NCBI RefSeq assembly: GCF_001422815.1 | Contig: NZ_LMMP01000050.1 | Location: 113 to 64,112, forward strand | DNA length: 64,000 nucleotides | Direction: 5' to 3' | DNA from: Methylobacterium sp. Leaf91 | Lineage (GTDB): Bacteria; Pseudomonadota; Alphaproteobacteria; Rhizobiales; Beijerinckiaceae | Shown here: piece after piece, positions 46,488 through 56,661 of the stretch | Position numbering within the stretch: position 1 is the stretch's first letter | How the letters are laid out: the number at the start of each line of letters is the position of its first letter | Notes under the pieces: generated by a model | The model's database searches: none | Seen by the model: only the letters and a program-made list of their open reading frames with translations | Told to the model about the DNA's origin: nothing | Program-made: the position numbers and the translations under genes

Positions 46488-48155
46488 TCACCCAACCCGT
46501 CGCTTCAGCGGCGCGTCGAGGCCGCCGAGCCGGAACCAGTGGTAGCCGTAGCGCTCCATCATCAGGCAGTGCCGGCCATCGTCACCCGCCTCGCTGCGAC
46601 GGCCAGTGAGGAGATCGACCAGGACACGGCCCTCCGGTCCCTCTACCTCCGGTGAGAGGGAGATTTCCATCGGCGTTCCGCTGAGGTTGTGGACGCAGAG
46701 CACCGAGTTGCCCTCCCAGTCGTAACGGATCGCCAGGATCGCGGGTGAGGCCGTCTCGATCACTGCGAAATCGCCCCAGCCGATCTCCGGCACCTCCTTG
46801 CGGGTGCGGATGACGCTCTCCATCCAGTTGAGCAGCGAGCCGCGGTCATGGCGCTGGCTCGCCACGTTCACGTGGTCGAAGCCGTAGGCGCCGCTCCCGA
46901 TCACCGGCAGGGTCGGGGTTTCGCTCTTGGTGAAGCCTCCTTGCGCCTCGGCATTCCACTGCATCGGGGTGCGGGCGCAGTCGCGTTCCTTGAGCGAGAG
47001 GTCGTCGCCCATGCCGATCTCGTCGCCGTAGCGCAGCACCGGCGTGCCCGGCAGGGTGAACATCAGGGAATAGGCGAGCTCGATGCGCTGCTGGTCGCCG
47101 CCCAGCATCGGGGCGAGACGGCGCCGAATTCCGCGGTCGTAGAGTTGCATCCCCTTCTCCGGCCCGAACGCGGCAAAGACCGCCTGCCGTTGGGTCTCGG
47201 TGAGGCGTCCGAGATCGAGTTCGTCGTGATTGCGCAGGAACACCGCCCATTGCGCCGAATCCGGTCGGTTCCAGGTCTTGCGCATGGCCTTGGCGAGGGG
47301 ACGGCCGTCGCCGGAAGCCAGCCCGTAGAAGAGAGCCTGGTTGACCTGGAAGTTGAACAGCATGTGGAGCCGGTCGGCATCGTCGCCGAAATAGTCGAGG
47401 TCCTTCTTCGGCAGGATGTTGGCCTCGCCGAGAATGATGGCATCGCCCTGCCGCCATTGCAGGAACTCGCGAAAATCCCGCAGCATGTCGAATTGCTCTT
47501 CGGGCTCACCCGTGACCTCGGGTCCTTTCTTGGCAATGACGAAGGGCACCGCATCCATGCGGAAGCCCGAGACGCCGAGCTGGATCCAGAACCCCATGAT
47601 CTTCTGGATTTCGGCCCGCACCGCCGGATGGGCGGTGTTGAGATCGGGTTGGAACGGCATGAAACGGTGGAAGTAATAGGCTCCCGCCTTGGCGTCGCGA
47701 GTCCAGGTCGTGGTCTGGACGCCGGGGAACACCATGCCCTCGTCCGCATGCGGCGGCCTGGATTTCGACCAGACGTACCAGTCGCGGTGAGGGGAATCCG
47801 GGTCCGATCGTGCCGACTGGAACCAGGGATGCTGGTCCGACGTGTGGTTGACCACCAGATCGATGAGGACGCGCAGGCCCCTCTGCTTGGCCGCGTGGGT
47901 AAAAGCGACGAAGTCGCCGAGCGAGCCGTAATCCGGGTCGACGCCATAGTAATCGGTGATGTCGTAGCCGCCGTCGCGCTTCGGCGAAGGCTGGAACGGC
48001 ATCAGCCAGATCGCCGTGATGCCCATGCCCTGCAGGTAATCGAGCCGGCGCTCCAGTCCGACGAAGTCGCCGATGCCGTCGCCGTTGCCGTCGAGGAAGG
48101 ACCGGACGGACAGGCAGTAGACGACCGCGTTCTTGTACCAAAGGTCCTTGATCAT
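46488..48155 (-). CDS. GH13 enzyme, trehalose synthase (TreS)-like
   Basis: A 555-residue glycoside hydrolase family 13 protein. It has the TreS-like opening LDYLQGMGITAIWLMPFQPS and DGGYDITDYYGVDPDYGSLG, the four GH13 regions with nucleophile Asp201 (GFRMDAVPF), acid/base Glu244 (LGEANILPK) and Asp311 (FLRNHDELDL), and PGTPVLRYGDEIGMGDDLSL plus CARTPMQWNAEAQGGFTK. TreS interconverts maltose and trehalose. It lacks the C-terminal maltokinase module seen in fused forms. Alpha-amylase or maltose transferase activity cannot be excluded. I use the ATG at 48155. It is divergent from the penicillin-binding protein gene. Confidence 0.85.
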   Translation of the reverse strand: MIKDLWYKNAVVYCLSVRSFLDGNGDGIGDFVGLERRLDYLQGMGITAIWLMPFQPSPKRDGGYDITDYYGVDPDYGSLGDFVAFTHAAKQRGLRVLIDLVVNHTSDQHPWFQSARSDPDSPHRDWYVWSKSRPPHADEGMVFPGVQTTTWTRDAKAGAYYFHRFMPFQPDLNTAHPAVRAEIQKIMGFWIQLGVSGFRMDAVPFVIAKKGPEVTGEPEEQFDMLRDFREFLQWRQGDAIILGEANILPKKDLDYFGDDADRLHMLFNFQVNQALFYGLASGDGRPLAKAMRKTWNRPDSAQWAVFLRNHDELDLGRLTETQRQAVFAAFGPEKGMQLYDRGIRRRLAPMLGGDQQRIELAYSLMFTLPGTPVLRYGDEIGMGDDLSLKERDCARTPMQWNAEAQGGFTKSETPTLPVIGSGAYGFDHVNVASQRHDRGSLLNWMESVIRTRKEVPEIGWGDFAVIETASPAILAIRYDWEGNSVLCVHNLSGTPMEISLSPEVEGPEGRVLVDLLTGRRSEAGDDGRHCLMMERYGYHWFRLGGLDAPLKRRVG

Positions 48156-48361
48156 GCGACGCAGGTCTCCGGAGGGCCGCGCCGGCGGGCGCATCCGCCT
48201 GCAACGTCGCCGGGGACGGAAGCGTTGCGGGAGGCCGGTCCGGTGGCGGTCTCCTTAAATCAGCCGCCTTGTGCATCCCATCTTGGGCTGAGTGCGTTGC
48301 GGCTGCCGATCCTGTCGTCCGTGCCCTGTGACGCGTCCTGGATTTCGGTGCCCGCTCCTCG

Positions 48362-51300
48362 ATGAACATCATCCTGATCAAGCTGTTCGCGACGGCGCTG
48401 ACGCTCAGTCAGGTGACGACGCGGCCGGATGCCGTGAAGACGCAGTTCGATCCGGTGGCCGACAAGGGCCAAGTGGTGCAGATCCTGCGCGACGGCTGCG
48501 CCCATATGCGGAAAGCCTTCGACATCGAGGACATCAACCTCGACGAGCTGATCTCCACCGCGATGGAGGACCCCTCGGCCATCGCCGGTGCCTCCGCGCC
48601 GAAGCTCCTGCACGGGCTCGATATCGGCGAGCTCAACACGAGCTACCGGCAGTTCTGCAAGGGCGAGAACCCGGCGAACTCGCCCTTCGACGCGGGTGAA
48701 GTGATCGCCTTCTACAACAAGGCCGTGGCCGACCTGCCCTCGGCCCAGGACTTGAAGGACCGCAAGCTGCCCGGCGCCAGCCTGATCCTCGACGGGGCGG
48801 GCAAGCGCTACGCCGAGGCGTTCGAGGCCAATGGGCGCCGTCTCAGTGTGCCGATCTCCGACGTGCCGGTGATGGTGCAGAAGGCGTTCGTGGCGGCCGA
48901 GGACAAGCGCTTCGAGACCCACAAGGGCATCGACGAGCGCGGCGTCATCCGGGCCTTCATCGGCAACCTCGCCTCGCCGGGGCGGCCGGCCGGCGGCTCC
49001 ACCATCACCCAGCAGGTGGTCAAGAACCTGTCGGTGGGCGACGACGTCACCTATGAGCGCAAGATCCGCGAGATGATCGTGGCCTCGCGCCTGGAGCGGA
49101 TCCTCGGCAAACCGCAGATCCTCGAACTCTACCTCAACGGGATCTATCTCGGCCGCGGCTCCTACGGGATCGAGATGGCCGCGCGGAGCTATTTCGGGAA
49201 ATCGGTGGGGCAGCTCACCGTGCCGGAGGCGGCGCTGTTGGGCGGCATGCCGAAGGGGCCGAACTTCTACAATCCGGACAAGTATCCCGACCGCGCCAAG
49301 GAGCGGCGCGCCTATGTGCTGGCGCGGATGAAGGACGAGGGCGTCATCACCGAGGCGCAGCTGACCGAGGCGGCCAACGCCCCCCTCGGATTGAAGCCGA
49401 TCGAGACCACGCGGCGGGATTCGGGTTTCTACTTCGTCGATCACCTCACGCGCGAGGCGCGCACCTTCGCGGGCATCGACTCGCTCACCTCCGCCTCCCA
49501 CGTGGTCCGCTCGACCATCAATGCCGGCCTCCAGACCGCCGTGGAATCCGCCCTGCAGGACGGGCTCGCCACTTACGAGCGCGCCACCGGGCGCCAGCGC
49601 TACGAGGGGCCGGAATTCAACCTCGCCGACAGCATCGCCAAGCTCGGCGGGGCGACGCCCGCCGTGGAGGGATCGGTCCAGTCGGTGCCGCTCGTCGGCG
49701 GCGGCGAGGCGAAGCCCAGATCGGCCACGGACAAGCCTGCTGCCGCGAAGTCCGCGCCGGCGGCCGCCGGGCCGAAGCCGCTGGCGCAGAAACCCGTCTG
49801 GCAGCGCGCCCTGGAGAGCGCGCGGCCGGTGCTCTACGACGTGCATTGGCCGCTCGCCGTGGTGCTCGAATCCGGGCGCGGACCGGTGAAGGCGGGGCTC
49901 GCCGACGGGCGCATCGTCAGCCTCGATCCCGGCATCGCCAAGGGCCGTCTGCAGACATACGACGTGGTGCGGGTGAAGCTGCGCGACCCGAAGGCCAAGG
50001 CTCTCCGCGCGGAGCTGCGCGTGCGCCCCTCGGTCCAGGGCGCGGCCCTGGTGCTGGAGAACCGCACCGGGCGCATCCTCGCCATGGATGGGGGCTTCTC
50101 CTACCCACTGAGCCAGCTCAACCGGGTGACGCAGACCGTGCGCCAGCCCGGCTCGACCCTGAAGCCGCTGACCTATCTCGCCGCGCTGAACGCCGGCCTG
50201 CAGCCCAATACCCTGGTGATGGATGCCAGCGTGACCCTGCCGCCCATCGGCGGTGTCGGCCAGTCCTGGAGCCCGAAGAACTACGATGGCGGCGGGTCGG
50301 GCGCGACGACCCTTCGGCGCGGGCTCGAATTCTCGAAGAACCTCGTCACCGCGCGCCTGCTCCAGGGCGGCATCGCCGATACGCCGCCGGCGAGCCTCAC
50401 CCGCGTCTGCGACCTCGCGCTCGAAGCGCAGCTCTATGCCGAATGCGAGCGCTACTATCCCTTCGTCCTCGGCTCGCAGCCGGTCCGCATGGTCGATCTC
50501 GCCGCCTTCTACGCGGCCGTGGCCAACGAGGGCGCGCGGCCGGCGCCCTACGCGCTGGAGGCGGTGGAGCGCGACGGCACGGTTCTGTACAAGCGCGAGC
50601 CGAAGGAGCCGGTGCGGATCGGCTCGGCCGACAGGGTGGCCTTCTATCAGCTGAAGACCATGCTGCAGGGTGTCACCAACCACGGCACCGCGGCGGCCCT
50701 CGCCCGCTTCTCCGGCTCGATCGCCGGCAAGACCGGCACGTCCGAGAACGAGAACGACGCGTGGTTCGCCGGTTTCACCAACGAGATCACCATCGTGGTC
50801 TGGGTCGGCTACGACAATGCCGATGGTACCCGCCGGACCCTGGGACGCGGCCAGACCGGCGGGCATCTCGCGGTGCCGATCGCCGGCACCATCCTGCAGG
50901 CTGCCTGGGCCAACGGCGTGGCGCGCACTCCCCTCGCCCCGCCCTCCCCGGAGGCGAAACGTGACCTCGCCGACCTGCCCATCGACGCCCGCAGCGGTGA
51001 GCGTGTCGCGGGTGGCGGCTTCCTCGAGCATTTCCGGCTGAGCAACGGTCGCGTGGCCGACACGCAGTACCAGTTGCTGCCGCGCGAGGTGCAGACCGCC
51101 ATGCGGCCGGATTCCGAGGACGGCGACACTGGCGGCCTCGACGACGGCGCCGACGTGGTGGGCGACCTGTACGGCAACCTCACCACCCGGCGCGGGGCCG
51201 AGCCGGACCCCCTCGACCCCTTCGGCGAGAGGCCGGCGCAGCCGCGCGGCCGTCGGGCGCAGGGGGATGGCTATGGCTACGAGGGGTCGCGGAGCCCGGC

Positions 51301-51400
51301 ATGGCCCGGCACCCAGCGCTCGCCCTTCGGCGAGGACGAGCCTCCCCGCGCTCGCCGCCGCGATCCCGACTACCTGTTCGGCGACGACCCGCGCTACTGA
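48362..51400 (+). CDS. Class A penicillin-binding protein (PBP1 family)
   Basis: A 1012-residue bifunctional murein synthase. The N-terminal 130 residues form an unusual leader domain with a hydrophobic start and no classical membrane anchor. GT51 transglycosylase spans about 150-320, with catalytic Glu180 (VAAEDKRFETHKGID) and the GGSTITQQVVKNLSVGDD motif. A spacer follows (about 430-560), including a Lys/Ala/Pro-rich stretch at 450-480. The transpeptidase has SxxK at Ser598-Lys601 (QPGSTLKPL), SxN at 658-660 and KTG at 790-792 (GKTGTSENENDAWF). The C-terminal 130 residues are Asp/Arg/Gly-rich and probably disordered. A PBP1A-like role in septal or side-wall synthesis is inferred. Confidence 0.93.
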   Translation: MNIILIKLFATALTLSQVTTRPDAVKTQFDPVADKGQVVQILRDGCAHMRKAFDIEDINLDELISTAMEDPSAIAGASAPKLLHGLDIGELNTSYRQFCKGENPANSPFDAGEVIAFYNKAVADLPSAQDLKDRKLPGASLILDGAGKRYAEAFEANGRRLSVPISDVPVMVQKAFVAAEDKRFETHKGIDERGVIRAFIGNLASPGRPAGGSTITQQVVKNLSVGDDVTYERKIREMIVASRLERILGKPQILELYLNGIYLGRGSYGIEMAARSYFGKSVGQLTVPEAALLGGMPKGPNFYNPDKYPDRAKERRAYVLARMKDEGVITEAQLTEAANAPLGLKPIETTRRDSGFYFVDHLTREARTFAGIDSLTSASHVVRSTINAGLQTAVESALQDGLATYERATGRQRYEGPEFNLADSIAKLGGATPAVEGSVQSVPLVGGGEAKPRSATDKPAAAKSAPAAAGPKPLAQKPVWQRALESARPVLYDVHWPLAVVLESGRGPVKAGLADGRIVSLDPGIAKGRLQTYDVVRVKLRDPKAKALRAELRVRPSVQGAALVLENRTGRILAMDGGFSYPLSQLNRVTQTVRQPGSTLKPLTYLAALNAGLQPNTLVMDASVTLPPIGGVGQSWSPKNYDGGGSGATTLRRGLEFSKNLVTARLLQGGIADTPPASLTRVCDLALEAQLYAECERYYPFVLGSQPVRMVDLAAFYAAVANEGARPAPYALEAVERDGTVLYKREPKEPVRIGSADRVAFYQLKTMLQGVTNHGTAAALARFSGSIAGKTGTSENENDAWFAGFTNEITIVVWVGYDNADGTRRTLGRGQTGGHLAVPIAGTILQAAWANGVARTPLAPPSPEAKRDLADLPIDARSGERVAGGGFLEHFRLSNGRVADTQYQLLPREVQTAMRPDSEDGDTGGLDDGADVVGDLYGNLTTRRGAEPDPLDPFGERPAQPRGRRAQGDGYGYEGSRSPAWPGTQRSPFGEDEPPRARRRDPDYLFGDDPRY

Positions 51401-51439
51401 AGGCGCGGATCCCCCTTCATCAGCAATCGAGGCCCCGAC

Positions 51440-52507
51440 GTGAAGACGCAGCTTCCGGCGACACGTGTCCTTGTCCAGATTCTCAGCTTCCTGCCCGTCC
51501 TGGCACTCGGCCTCCCCGCCTCCGCGCAGGAAGGGATGAAGGTCCAGGTCCCCGCCGACCGGATCAAGGAGGTTCCCGCCATCGAGCCGTCGGGCCTTGC
51601 CGCCCTCAAGCCGGGCACGATCCTGTTCACCGACCACCGGGACAATCCGGCGAACCCCGAGAGCGGCCTCACGCCCTATCTCGAATGGCGAAAGCTGCGC
51701 CCGGCCGAGCAGGCGGCCCTGGCGCCCTACCCCGCCTATGCCGAGCCCGATTACAGCGTGACGCTCAACGGCGTCTCGAAGCAGCGGCACGAGACCCTGA
51801 AGGTCTATGTGGCGCAGGGGCGGTTCGTGGTGGCCAAGCCCGCGGACTCCATCGACCTGTCGGCCTTCGCCAATCTCGGCTTCGTGTCCAAGATGGACCC
51901 CGTCATCAAGCACAAGACCCTGAGCCCCGCCGAGGTGACGCCCACCAAGGACCCGGCCGCCGCCTTCGCCCGCCGCCCGGACCGGGCCTGGTGCGAGGGC
52001 GCCGCCGCCTGCATCGAATCCCGCTACGACCTCGAGGGCAAGCTGCCGCTGGGCGTGAAGCTCGCCAACAAGCTGGAGGACGGCGCCTCGAAGAAGGTGG
52101 CCGAGTTCGTCTCGTTCCAGAGCGAGTTGCGGACCCTGCCGGCGGCCGAAGCGGCCTCGCTCGCGGCGCTCACGCGGGTCGACACGCCGGTGGCCGGCGG
52201 CCTCGAACAGACGATCTTCTGGGTCAACCAGATCCTGCGCTTCGGCAAGTTCCTCGCCGTGTTCCAACCCATGCCGAACGACCCCGGCAAGACGGTGGTG
52301 ACGACCTATATGGCGCTGGCGATCAAGGCCGATGTCCTCGACCGCAAGCAGGAATATGCCCGCGTGCCGGTTCTGAAGAACCTGCTCCCGGCCCAGGTGC
52401 TGATGGGCAATTCGTCCTTCAACACCGGCACGTCGATCAGTGCCGGCCTGCCGACCTATGCCCGCAACCGCATGATCGCCTTCGCGGACGCCCTGGCCAA
52501 GAACTGA
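51440..52507 (+). CDS. Exported protein of unknown family, downstream of the PBP
   Basis: A 355-residue protein starting at a GTG at 51440 that follows GAGG. A signal peptide (QILSFLPVLALGLPASA, cleavage near AQE) precedes a mature domain that I do not recognise, with IEPSGLAALKPGTILFTDHR near 50, a Cys pair in RAWCEGAAACIE and ends with VLMGNSSFNTGTSISAGLPT. It begins 39 bases after the PBP stop on the same strand, so it is likely cotranscribed. A periplasmic cell-wall accessory role is possible from context but is not shown by sequence. Confidence 0.8.
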   Translation: MKTQLPATRVLVQILSFLPVLALGLPASAQEGMKVQVPADRIKEVPAIEPSGLAALKPGTILFTDHRDNPANPESGLTPYLEWRKLRPAEQAALAPYPAYAEPDYSVTLNGVSKQRHETLKVYVAQGRFVVAKPADSIDLSAFANLGFVSKMDPVIKHKTLSPAEVTPTKDPAAAFARRPDRAWCEGAAACIESRYDLEGKLPLGVKLANKLEDGASKKVAEFVSFQSELRTLPAAEAASLAALTRVDTPVAGGLEQTIFWVNQILRFGKFLAVFQPMPNDPGKTVVTTYMALAIKADVLDRKQEYARVPVLKNLLPAQVLMGNSSFNTGTSISAGLPTYARNRMIAFADALAKN

Positions 52508-52583
52508 ATGGCGAGTGTCGGAGCCTGTTCGATTGGATTTTTCGACGAATTTCCATTCCAGAATCGATCATCCAATCAGACCT

Positions 52584-52690
52584 CCTCATCCTGAGGTGCC
52601 CGCATCAGTGGGCCTTGAAGGAGCCCTCCAGTGCTCGCGTGATCCCTGGAGGGCTCCTTCGAGGCCGCTCCGCGGCGCCTCAGGATGAGG
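52584..52690. repeat. Large palindromic intergenic repeat
   Basis: A 107-base element with mirrored ends CCTCATCCTGAGG (52584-52596) and CCTCAGGATGAGG (52678-52690), and an inner pair GAAGGAGCCCTCCAG and CTGGAGGGCTCCTTC. The whole could form one long stem. Similar palindromes are common in Rhizobiales genomes as dispersed repeats. Copy number here is unknown. Confidence 0.85.
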
Positions 52691-52722
52691 TAAGGCCTTG
52701 GACAAGCAACGCGAGCAGGCTC

Positions 52723-52929
52723 TCAGTTGCCGCGGCTGACGATGGAGGGCATCGATGGGGCGGTGTAGGCGCGGTTCACGTCGCGGCGGGTCTGCGTGCC
52801 GTTGGTGTCGTTGGAGCGGCGGAAATTCTCGGTGCTGAAACTGTCCGAGAAGCCGCTGCGGTCGGCGCTGTTGCAGGCCCCGAGGGCACAGAGCAGGCCG
52901 ACGGCGAAGAGGACGGGGATGGGACGCAT
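52723..52929 (-). CDS. Small lipoprotein
   Basis: A 68-residue precursor with a signal sequence and lipobox LLCALGACNSADRSG, so the mature protein starts at Cys19 as a lipid-anchored Ser/Asn/Arg-rich peptide of about 50 residues. AGGAA precedes the ATG. Entericidin-like or envelope-stress lipoproteins of similar size exist, but the family is not clear. The gene lies alone between the repeat and a divergent small protein gene. Confidence 0.8.
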   Translation of the reverse strand: MRPIPVLFAVGLLCALGACNSADRSGFSDSFSTENFRRSNDTNGTQTRRDVNRAYTAPSMPSIVSRGN

Positions 52930-53167
52930 CGGAAGTTCCTGGGAGTCTGGTCCGGTTGGACCGATCGGGTCTTTCGTGGTGCCGGGTTGGCCCTCGCGTC
53001 AAGCACAAGGATAACGAACCGTCTCAGCTTACGGGCAGAGTGATGTTCTCGCGCCACGAAAACGCTCACTACGCTTGACGGCTTTCGGGCATGGGGGCCG
53101 CAATCACGCGGATTTAGCCTCCTTGGATCTGGTGCTCGGGCCGGCCTTGGGCGACACCTTGTCCAAC

Positions 53168-53413
53168 ATGAGCAACGTGGTCCCCTTCTCCCGCCCCCCC
53201 GCCGCCGCACCACAGATCTCCAATGTGGTCGCCGTCGCCGACGATCTGTTCGCCGCCCTGGAGCTGCTTCAGGGCGTCGCCCACCGTGCCGCCGCCATGG
53301 GCCGTCCCCGCAGGGAGATGGAGCTCACCGTCCGCAACCTGCGCGAAGCGGTCAGCGCCGTGGAGCGGGCCCTCGACTGCATCGGCGAAGGCGACGAGGC
53401 CGGCCAGGGCTGA
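53168..53413 (+). CDS. Small hypothetical helical protein
   Basis: An 81-residue protein starting MSNVVPFSRPP, followed by helices (ISNVVAVADDLFAALELLQG and RREMELTVRNLREAVSAVER). It has no known family. The N-terminal NVVPFSRP is seen in short rhizobial proteins. The start was chosen at the ATG at 53168 with no strong ribosome site; a 31-codon longer frame is possible. It lies upstream of the Crp/Fnr gene. Confidence 0.55.
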   Translation: MSNVVPFSRPPAAAPQISNVVAVADDLFAALELLQGVAHRAAAMGRPRREMELTVRNLREAVSAVERALDCIGEGDEAGQG

Positions 53414-53699
53414 ACCGACACCGCGCCCGGGCGTGATGCGCGCGGGCGCCTTCTTGCCTGCGGCTACGGCATTCTACATTTTTCGCGGGAAGCTCCGTCC
53501 CGCCCTCCTCCCCACAAGGGGGAGAGGGACGCGCTATGTCTGTAAATGCAGATGTGTGAATCCAGTCGCTCGTGACAGGCGGAAGGCGCGCGGCATCCGC
53601 CGCGACGACAAGATTTTTCGCTACCTTCGTCAACTAGTGGACAGACGCCTTGGCGGTGATAAGCTAAGCGCGAGACAGAAGGTGAACACAGCGCATCAG

Positions 53700-54500
53700 A
53701 TGCTCCCGTCGACAGAGTCCTTCATCGAAGGCAATCTCCTGCTGAAGGCGCTGTCCCGAGAGGATCGCGGGCTTCTCATGCCCCATTTCGAGCCGACCGT
53801 CGTTCGGCGCGGGGAGGTTCTGTTCTCCGTCGGGTCCCGGGTCTCGTACATCTCCTTTCCTTGCGATCAGACGGTCATCAACCTGATCGTCTCCATGCGG
53901 GACGGCCGGAGCGCCGAGACGGCCACGATCGGCCGGGAGGGCGCCGTGGGCGGCGTCGTCAGTCACGGCAGCCTTCCGGCGTTCAGCACGGCCCTGGTGC
54001 AGATCGGCGGACCGGTCCTCAGGCTCGATGCCGCGAAATTGCAGGACGCCAAGCTTCGCTCGACTACGCTCCGCAACCTCTTCACCCGTTACGCCGATTG
54101 CCTCCTCGGCCAGGTGCTGCAATCCGTGGCGTGCAACGCCCTCCACCCGATCGAGGAGCGATGCCTGCGCTGGCTGCTGACGCTGCAGGACAGGATCGGC
54201 ACCGAAACGCTTCCCGTGACCCACGAACTCCTGGCCAACATGCTGGGCGTGCAGCGGACCTACCTGACCCGGATCCTGCGCACCCTGCAGGTGCAGGGGC
54301 TGATCGAGGTGGGGCGCGGCCGTATCACCATTCTCGACCGGGCCAAGATCCAGGAGGCGGCCTGCGAGTGCCATGGCGCCGTGGTGAGCCATTTTGAGAC
54401 CGTGCTCGGGGCCGTCTACGATGCCGACGGGCGGATGCTCTTCGTCGATCCTCCGACGCAGCCGAGCCAGGACGATCCCGTCCCGGCAGCGGCTGTCTGA
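53700..54500 (+). CDS. Crp/Fnr-family transcriptional regulator
   Basis: A 266-residue protein. A cyclic-nucleotide-like sensory beta roll spans about 15-135 (MPHFEPTVVRRGEVLFSVGS, then GREGAVGGVVSHGSLPAFST), a dimer helix about 140-160, and the winged helix-turn-helix about 175-215 (LPVTHELLANMLGVQRTYLT, then RILRTLQVQGLIEVGRGRIT). It lacks the N-terminal cysteine set of Fnr, so it is not an oxygen sensor of that type. The cAMP-binding residues are not clearly conserved. The start is the ATG at 53700; GTG at 53682 is an alternative. It lies 196 bases upstream of the HWE kinase and may regulate it. Confidence 0.88.
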   Translation: MLPSTESFIEGNLLLKALSREDRGLLMPHFEPTVVRRGEVLFSVGSRVSYISFPCDQTVINLIVSMRDGRSAETATIGREGAVGGVVSHGSLPAFSTALVQIGGPVLRLDAAKLQDAKLRSTTLRNLFTRYADCLLGQVLQSVACNALHPIEERCLRWLLTLQDRIGTETLPVTHELLANMLGVQRTYLTRILRTLQVQGLIEVGRGRITILDRAKIQEAACECHGAVVSHFETVLGAVYDADGRMLFVDPPTQPSQDDPVPAAAV

Positions 54501-54696
54501 GGCGGCATCGCTCGATGTCCGCTCGGGAGGACGAGGCTTTCCGATCCCGGGCACAGGTGCCGGGTCAAGTCTCCGATCCGAGTTCGATACGCTGTGGGTG
54601 GGGAGGATCTCGCGAAATCTCGTGGCGAGACTTGTTCGTTGCGAGGTCCGACTGCATTTCATGTGATGGCGATCGACGGAATCAGACCCGCATCCG

Positions 54697-56661
54697 ATGA
54701 CCACTGCGAATGTACCTCCACCCCTCCGAGGGAGTCGTCGCGATCTTCCTTCGCCGGTAAGGACGGCGGCCGGTGGTATGACCGACGGTGCCGTTGGCAT
54801 CGGCGATGGTGCCGCCTCCCTCGATCGGTGGTCGACCGACGAGCGCTATCGCCTCGTGGCCAGGGCGACCAACGATGTCGTCTGGGATTGGGACCTGCTG
54901 CGCGACGCCATCCTGTGGAACGAGGCGCTCGAGACGTCCTATGGCTGGCGGCCTGCCCATATCGGTCCCGGCTCCGACTGGTGGCTCGGCAACATCCATC
55001 CCGATGACCGCGCCATCGTCTCCGCCGGGCTGAATGCCTTTCTCGACGGAGGCTCGGACAGGTGGAGCTGCCAGTACCGTTTCCTCAAGGGAGACGGGGC
55101 CTATGCCGATGTGCTGGACCGCGCATATCTCGTCCGCGATGCTTTGGGCGCGCCGGTGCGGATGGTCGGCGCGATGCTCGACGTCACCGTCAGAAGCCAG
55201 TTGGAGGCTCAGTTCCGCGCGGTCTTCGAGGGCGCCAATATCGGGATCGTCCAGTTCGATCCCCGCAGCGTCCTGGCGCTCAGGGTCAACGCCAAGCTCT
55301 GCGAGATCTGGGGTGCGCCGGAATCCGAGATCGTCGGTCGCTCCCTCGCCCAATGGACCCCCGCCGAGGATGCGGATGCGCGCGACGACCTGCATCGCCG
55401 CCTCGCCACCGGCGAGACCCTGCAGGACCGGTTCGAGAAGCGCTACCGGAGACGCGACGGCCGGATCATCTGGGCGAGGGTGAACCTCGTCTCCCAGACC
55501 CTGGGTGACGCCGTTCACGCCATGGCGATGATCGAGGACATCACCGAGGAGAAACGCGCGGATGCCCGTCGCGAGGCGCTGATCAGCTTAGGCGACCGCC
55601 TGCGTGAATTGCGCTCGAACGCCGATGTCGTGGCCATGACGGCGGAGATCCTGGGCCGCGCCCTCGGGGCGACGCGGGCCGGCTACGGCATGGTCGACCT
55701 TCCGGCGGGGCTGGTGACGGTGGCGCATTCCTGGTCCTCGGACGGACAGACTTTTCCGAGCCGGACCCTGCGGCTCGAGGAATTTCCCGCGAGTATCGCC
55801 GGCCTGCGGCGCGGCGAGATCCTCGCGGTGGACGATCTCGCGACCTCCCCCGACCTCGAAAGCGATGCGGAACTCTACATCGCGGAGGGTGTGCAGGCGG
55901 TGATCTCCGTCCCCCTGCTCCAGCGCGGCCGCCTCGTCGGCGTGCTCTATGCGACGGAGGCCTCGCCACGCTCCTGGACGCCGCACGAGATCGCCTTCGT
56001 CCGCGAAGTGGCGGAACGGGCCTGGAGCAGCCTGATCCGGATCGAGGCGGACGAGCAGCAGCGGATTCTCAACCGCGAACTCAGCCACCGCATGAAGAAC
56101 ACCCTCGCGATGGTTCAGGCGATCGCCTCGCAGAGTCTGCGCAACGTCACCGATGTGGAAGCGGCCAAGCATGCCTTGGCCGCGCGCCTGATCGCCCTCG
56201 GGAATGCCCACGACATCCTGCTGACCGGAGAGCGCGAGAGCGCCGCCATCTCGGCTGTGCTGAAGAGCGCCCTGTCCCTTCACGACGACCAGCAGCCGGG
56301 GCGGTTCGATCTGTCGGGGCCCGAGATCGTCATCGGCTCCAAGGCGGCCCTGTCGCTCGCCCTGATGATGCACGAACTCGCCACCAATGCCGCCAAATAC
56401 GGCGCCCTTTCCAGGCCGGACGGCCGCGTCGTCGTGGAATGGCGGGTGGTCGCGGTGGGAGACGACGACACGATCCACCTCACATGGTCCGAGCATGGCG
56501 GGCCACCCGTGAGCCCCCCGACGCGGAAGGGCTTCGGCTCACGGCTCATCGAACGCGGGCTCGCCGGCGCCGTCGGCGGCGAGGTCTCCCTCGCCTACGA
56601 GCCCGATGGGCTGATCTGCCGGGTCGTCGCGCCCCTCGGCGGGTTCCAGACGAGCGTCTAG
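54697..56661 (+). CDS. HWE-family sensor histidine kinase (PAS-PAS-GAF)
   Basis: A 654-residue soluble kinase. A PAS/PAC spans about 48-165, a second PAS about 170-285, GAF about 295-445, and the kinase core is of the HWE type: His464 in [20 protein letters not shown], the N region [17 protein letters not shown], and the diagnostic LTWSEHGGP with Trp597 and Glu599. HWE kinases are abundant in alphaproteobacteria and often signal to PhyR-type stress or light regulators. It has no receiver domain and its partner regulator is not adjacent. The start at 54697 is tentative; ATG at 54778 is possible. Confidence 0.9.
   Translation: MTTANVPPPLRGSRRDLPSPVRTAAGGMTDGAVGIGDGAASLDRWSTDERYRLVARATNDVVWDWDLLRDAILWNEALETSYGWRPAHIGPGSDWWLGNIHPDDRAIVSAGLNAFLDGGSDRWSCQYRFLKGDGAYADVLDRAYLVRDALGAPVRMVGAMLDVTVRSQLEAQFRAVFEGANIGIVQFDPRSVLALRVNAKLCEIWGAPESEIVGRSLAQWTPAEDADARDDLHRRLATGETLQDRFEKRYRRRDGRIIWARVNLVSQTLGDAVHAMAMIEDITEEKRADARREALISLGDRLRELRSNADVVAMTAEILGRALGATRAGYGMVDLPAGLVTVAHSWSSDGQTFPSRTLRLEEFPASIAGLRRGEILAVDDLATSPDLESDAELYIAEGVQAVISVPLLQRGRLVGVLYATEASPRSWTPHEIAFVREVAERAWSSLIRIEADEQQRILNRELSHRMKNTLAMVQAIASQSLRNVTDVEAAKHALAARLIALGNAHDILLTGERESAAISAVLKSALSLHDDQQPGRFDLSGPEIVIGSKAALSLALMMHELATNAAKYGALSRPDGRVVVEWRVVAVGDDDTIHLTWSEHGGPPVSPPTRKGFGSRLIERGLAGAVGGEVSLAYEPDGLICRVVAPLGGFQTSV

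Noticed and set aside
48260-52267. A 1335-codon minus-strand frame opposite the PBP gene
   Set aside because: It is a shadow of a certain gene in a high-GC genome and shows no domain.
52584-52690. CRISPR-like or transposon end
   Set aside because: Only one element is present, there are no spacers, no transposase frame and no visible target duplication.
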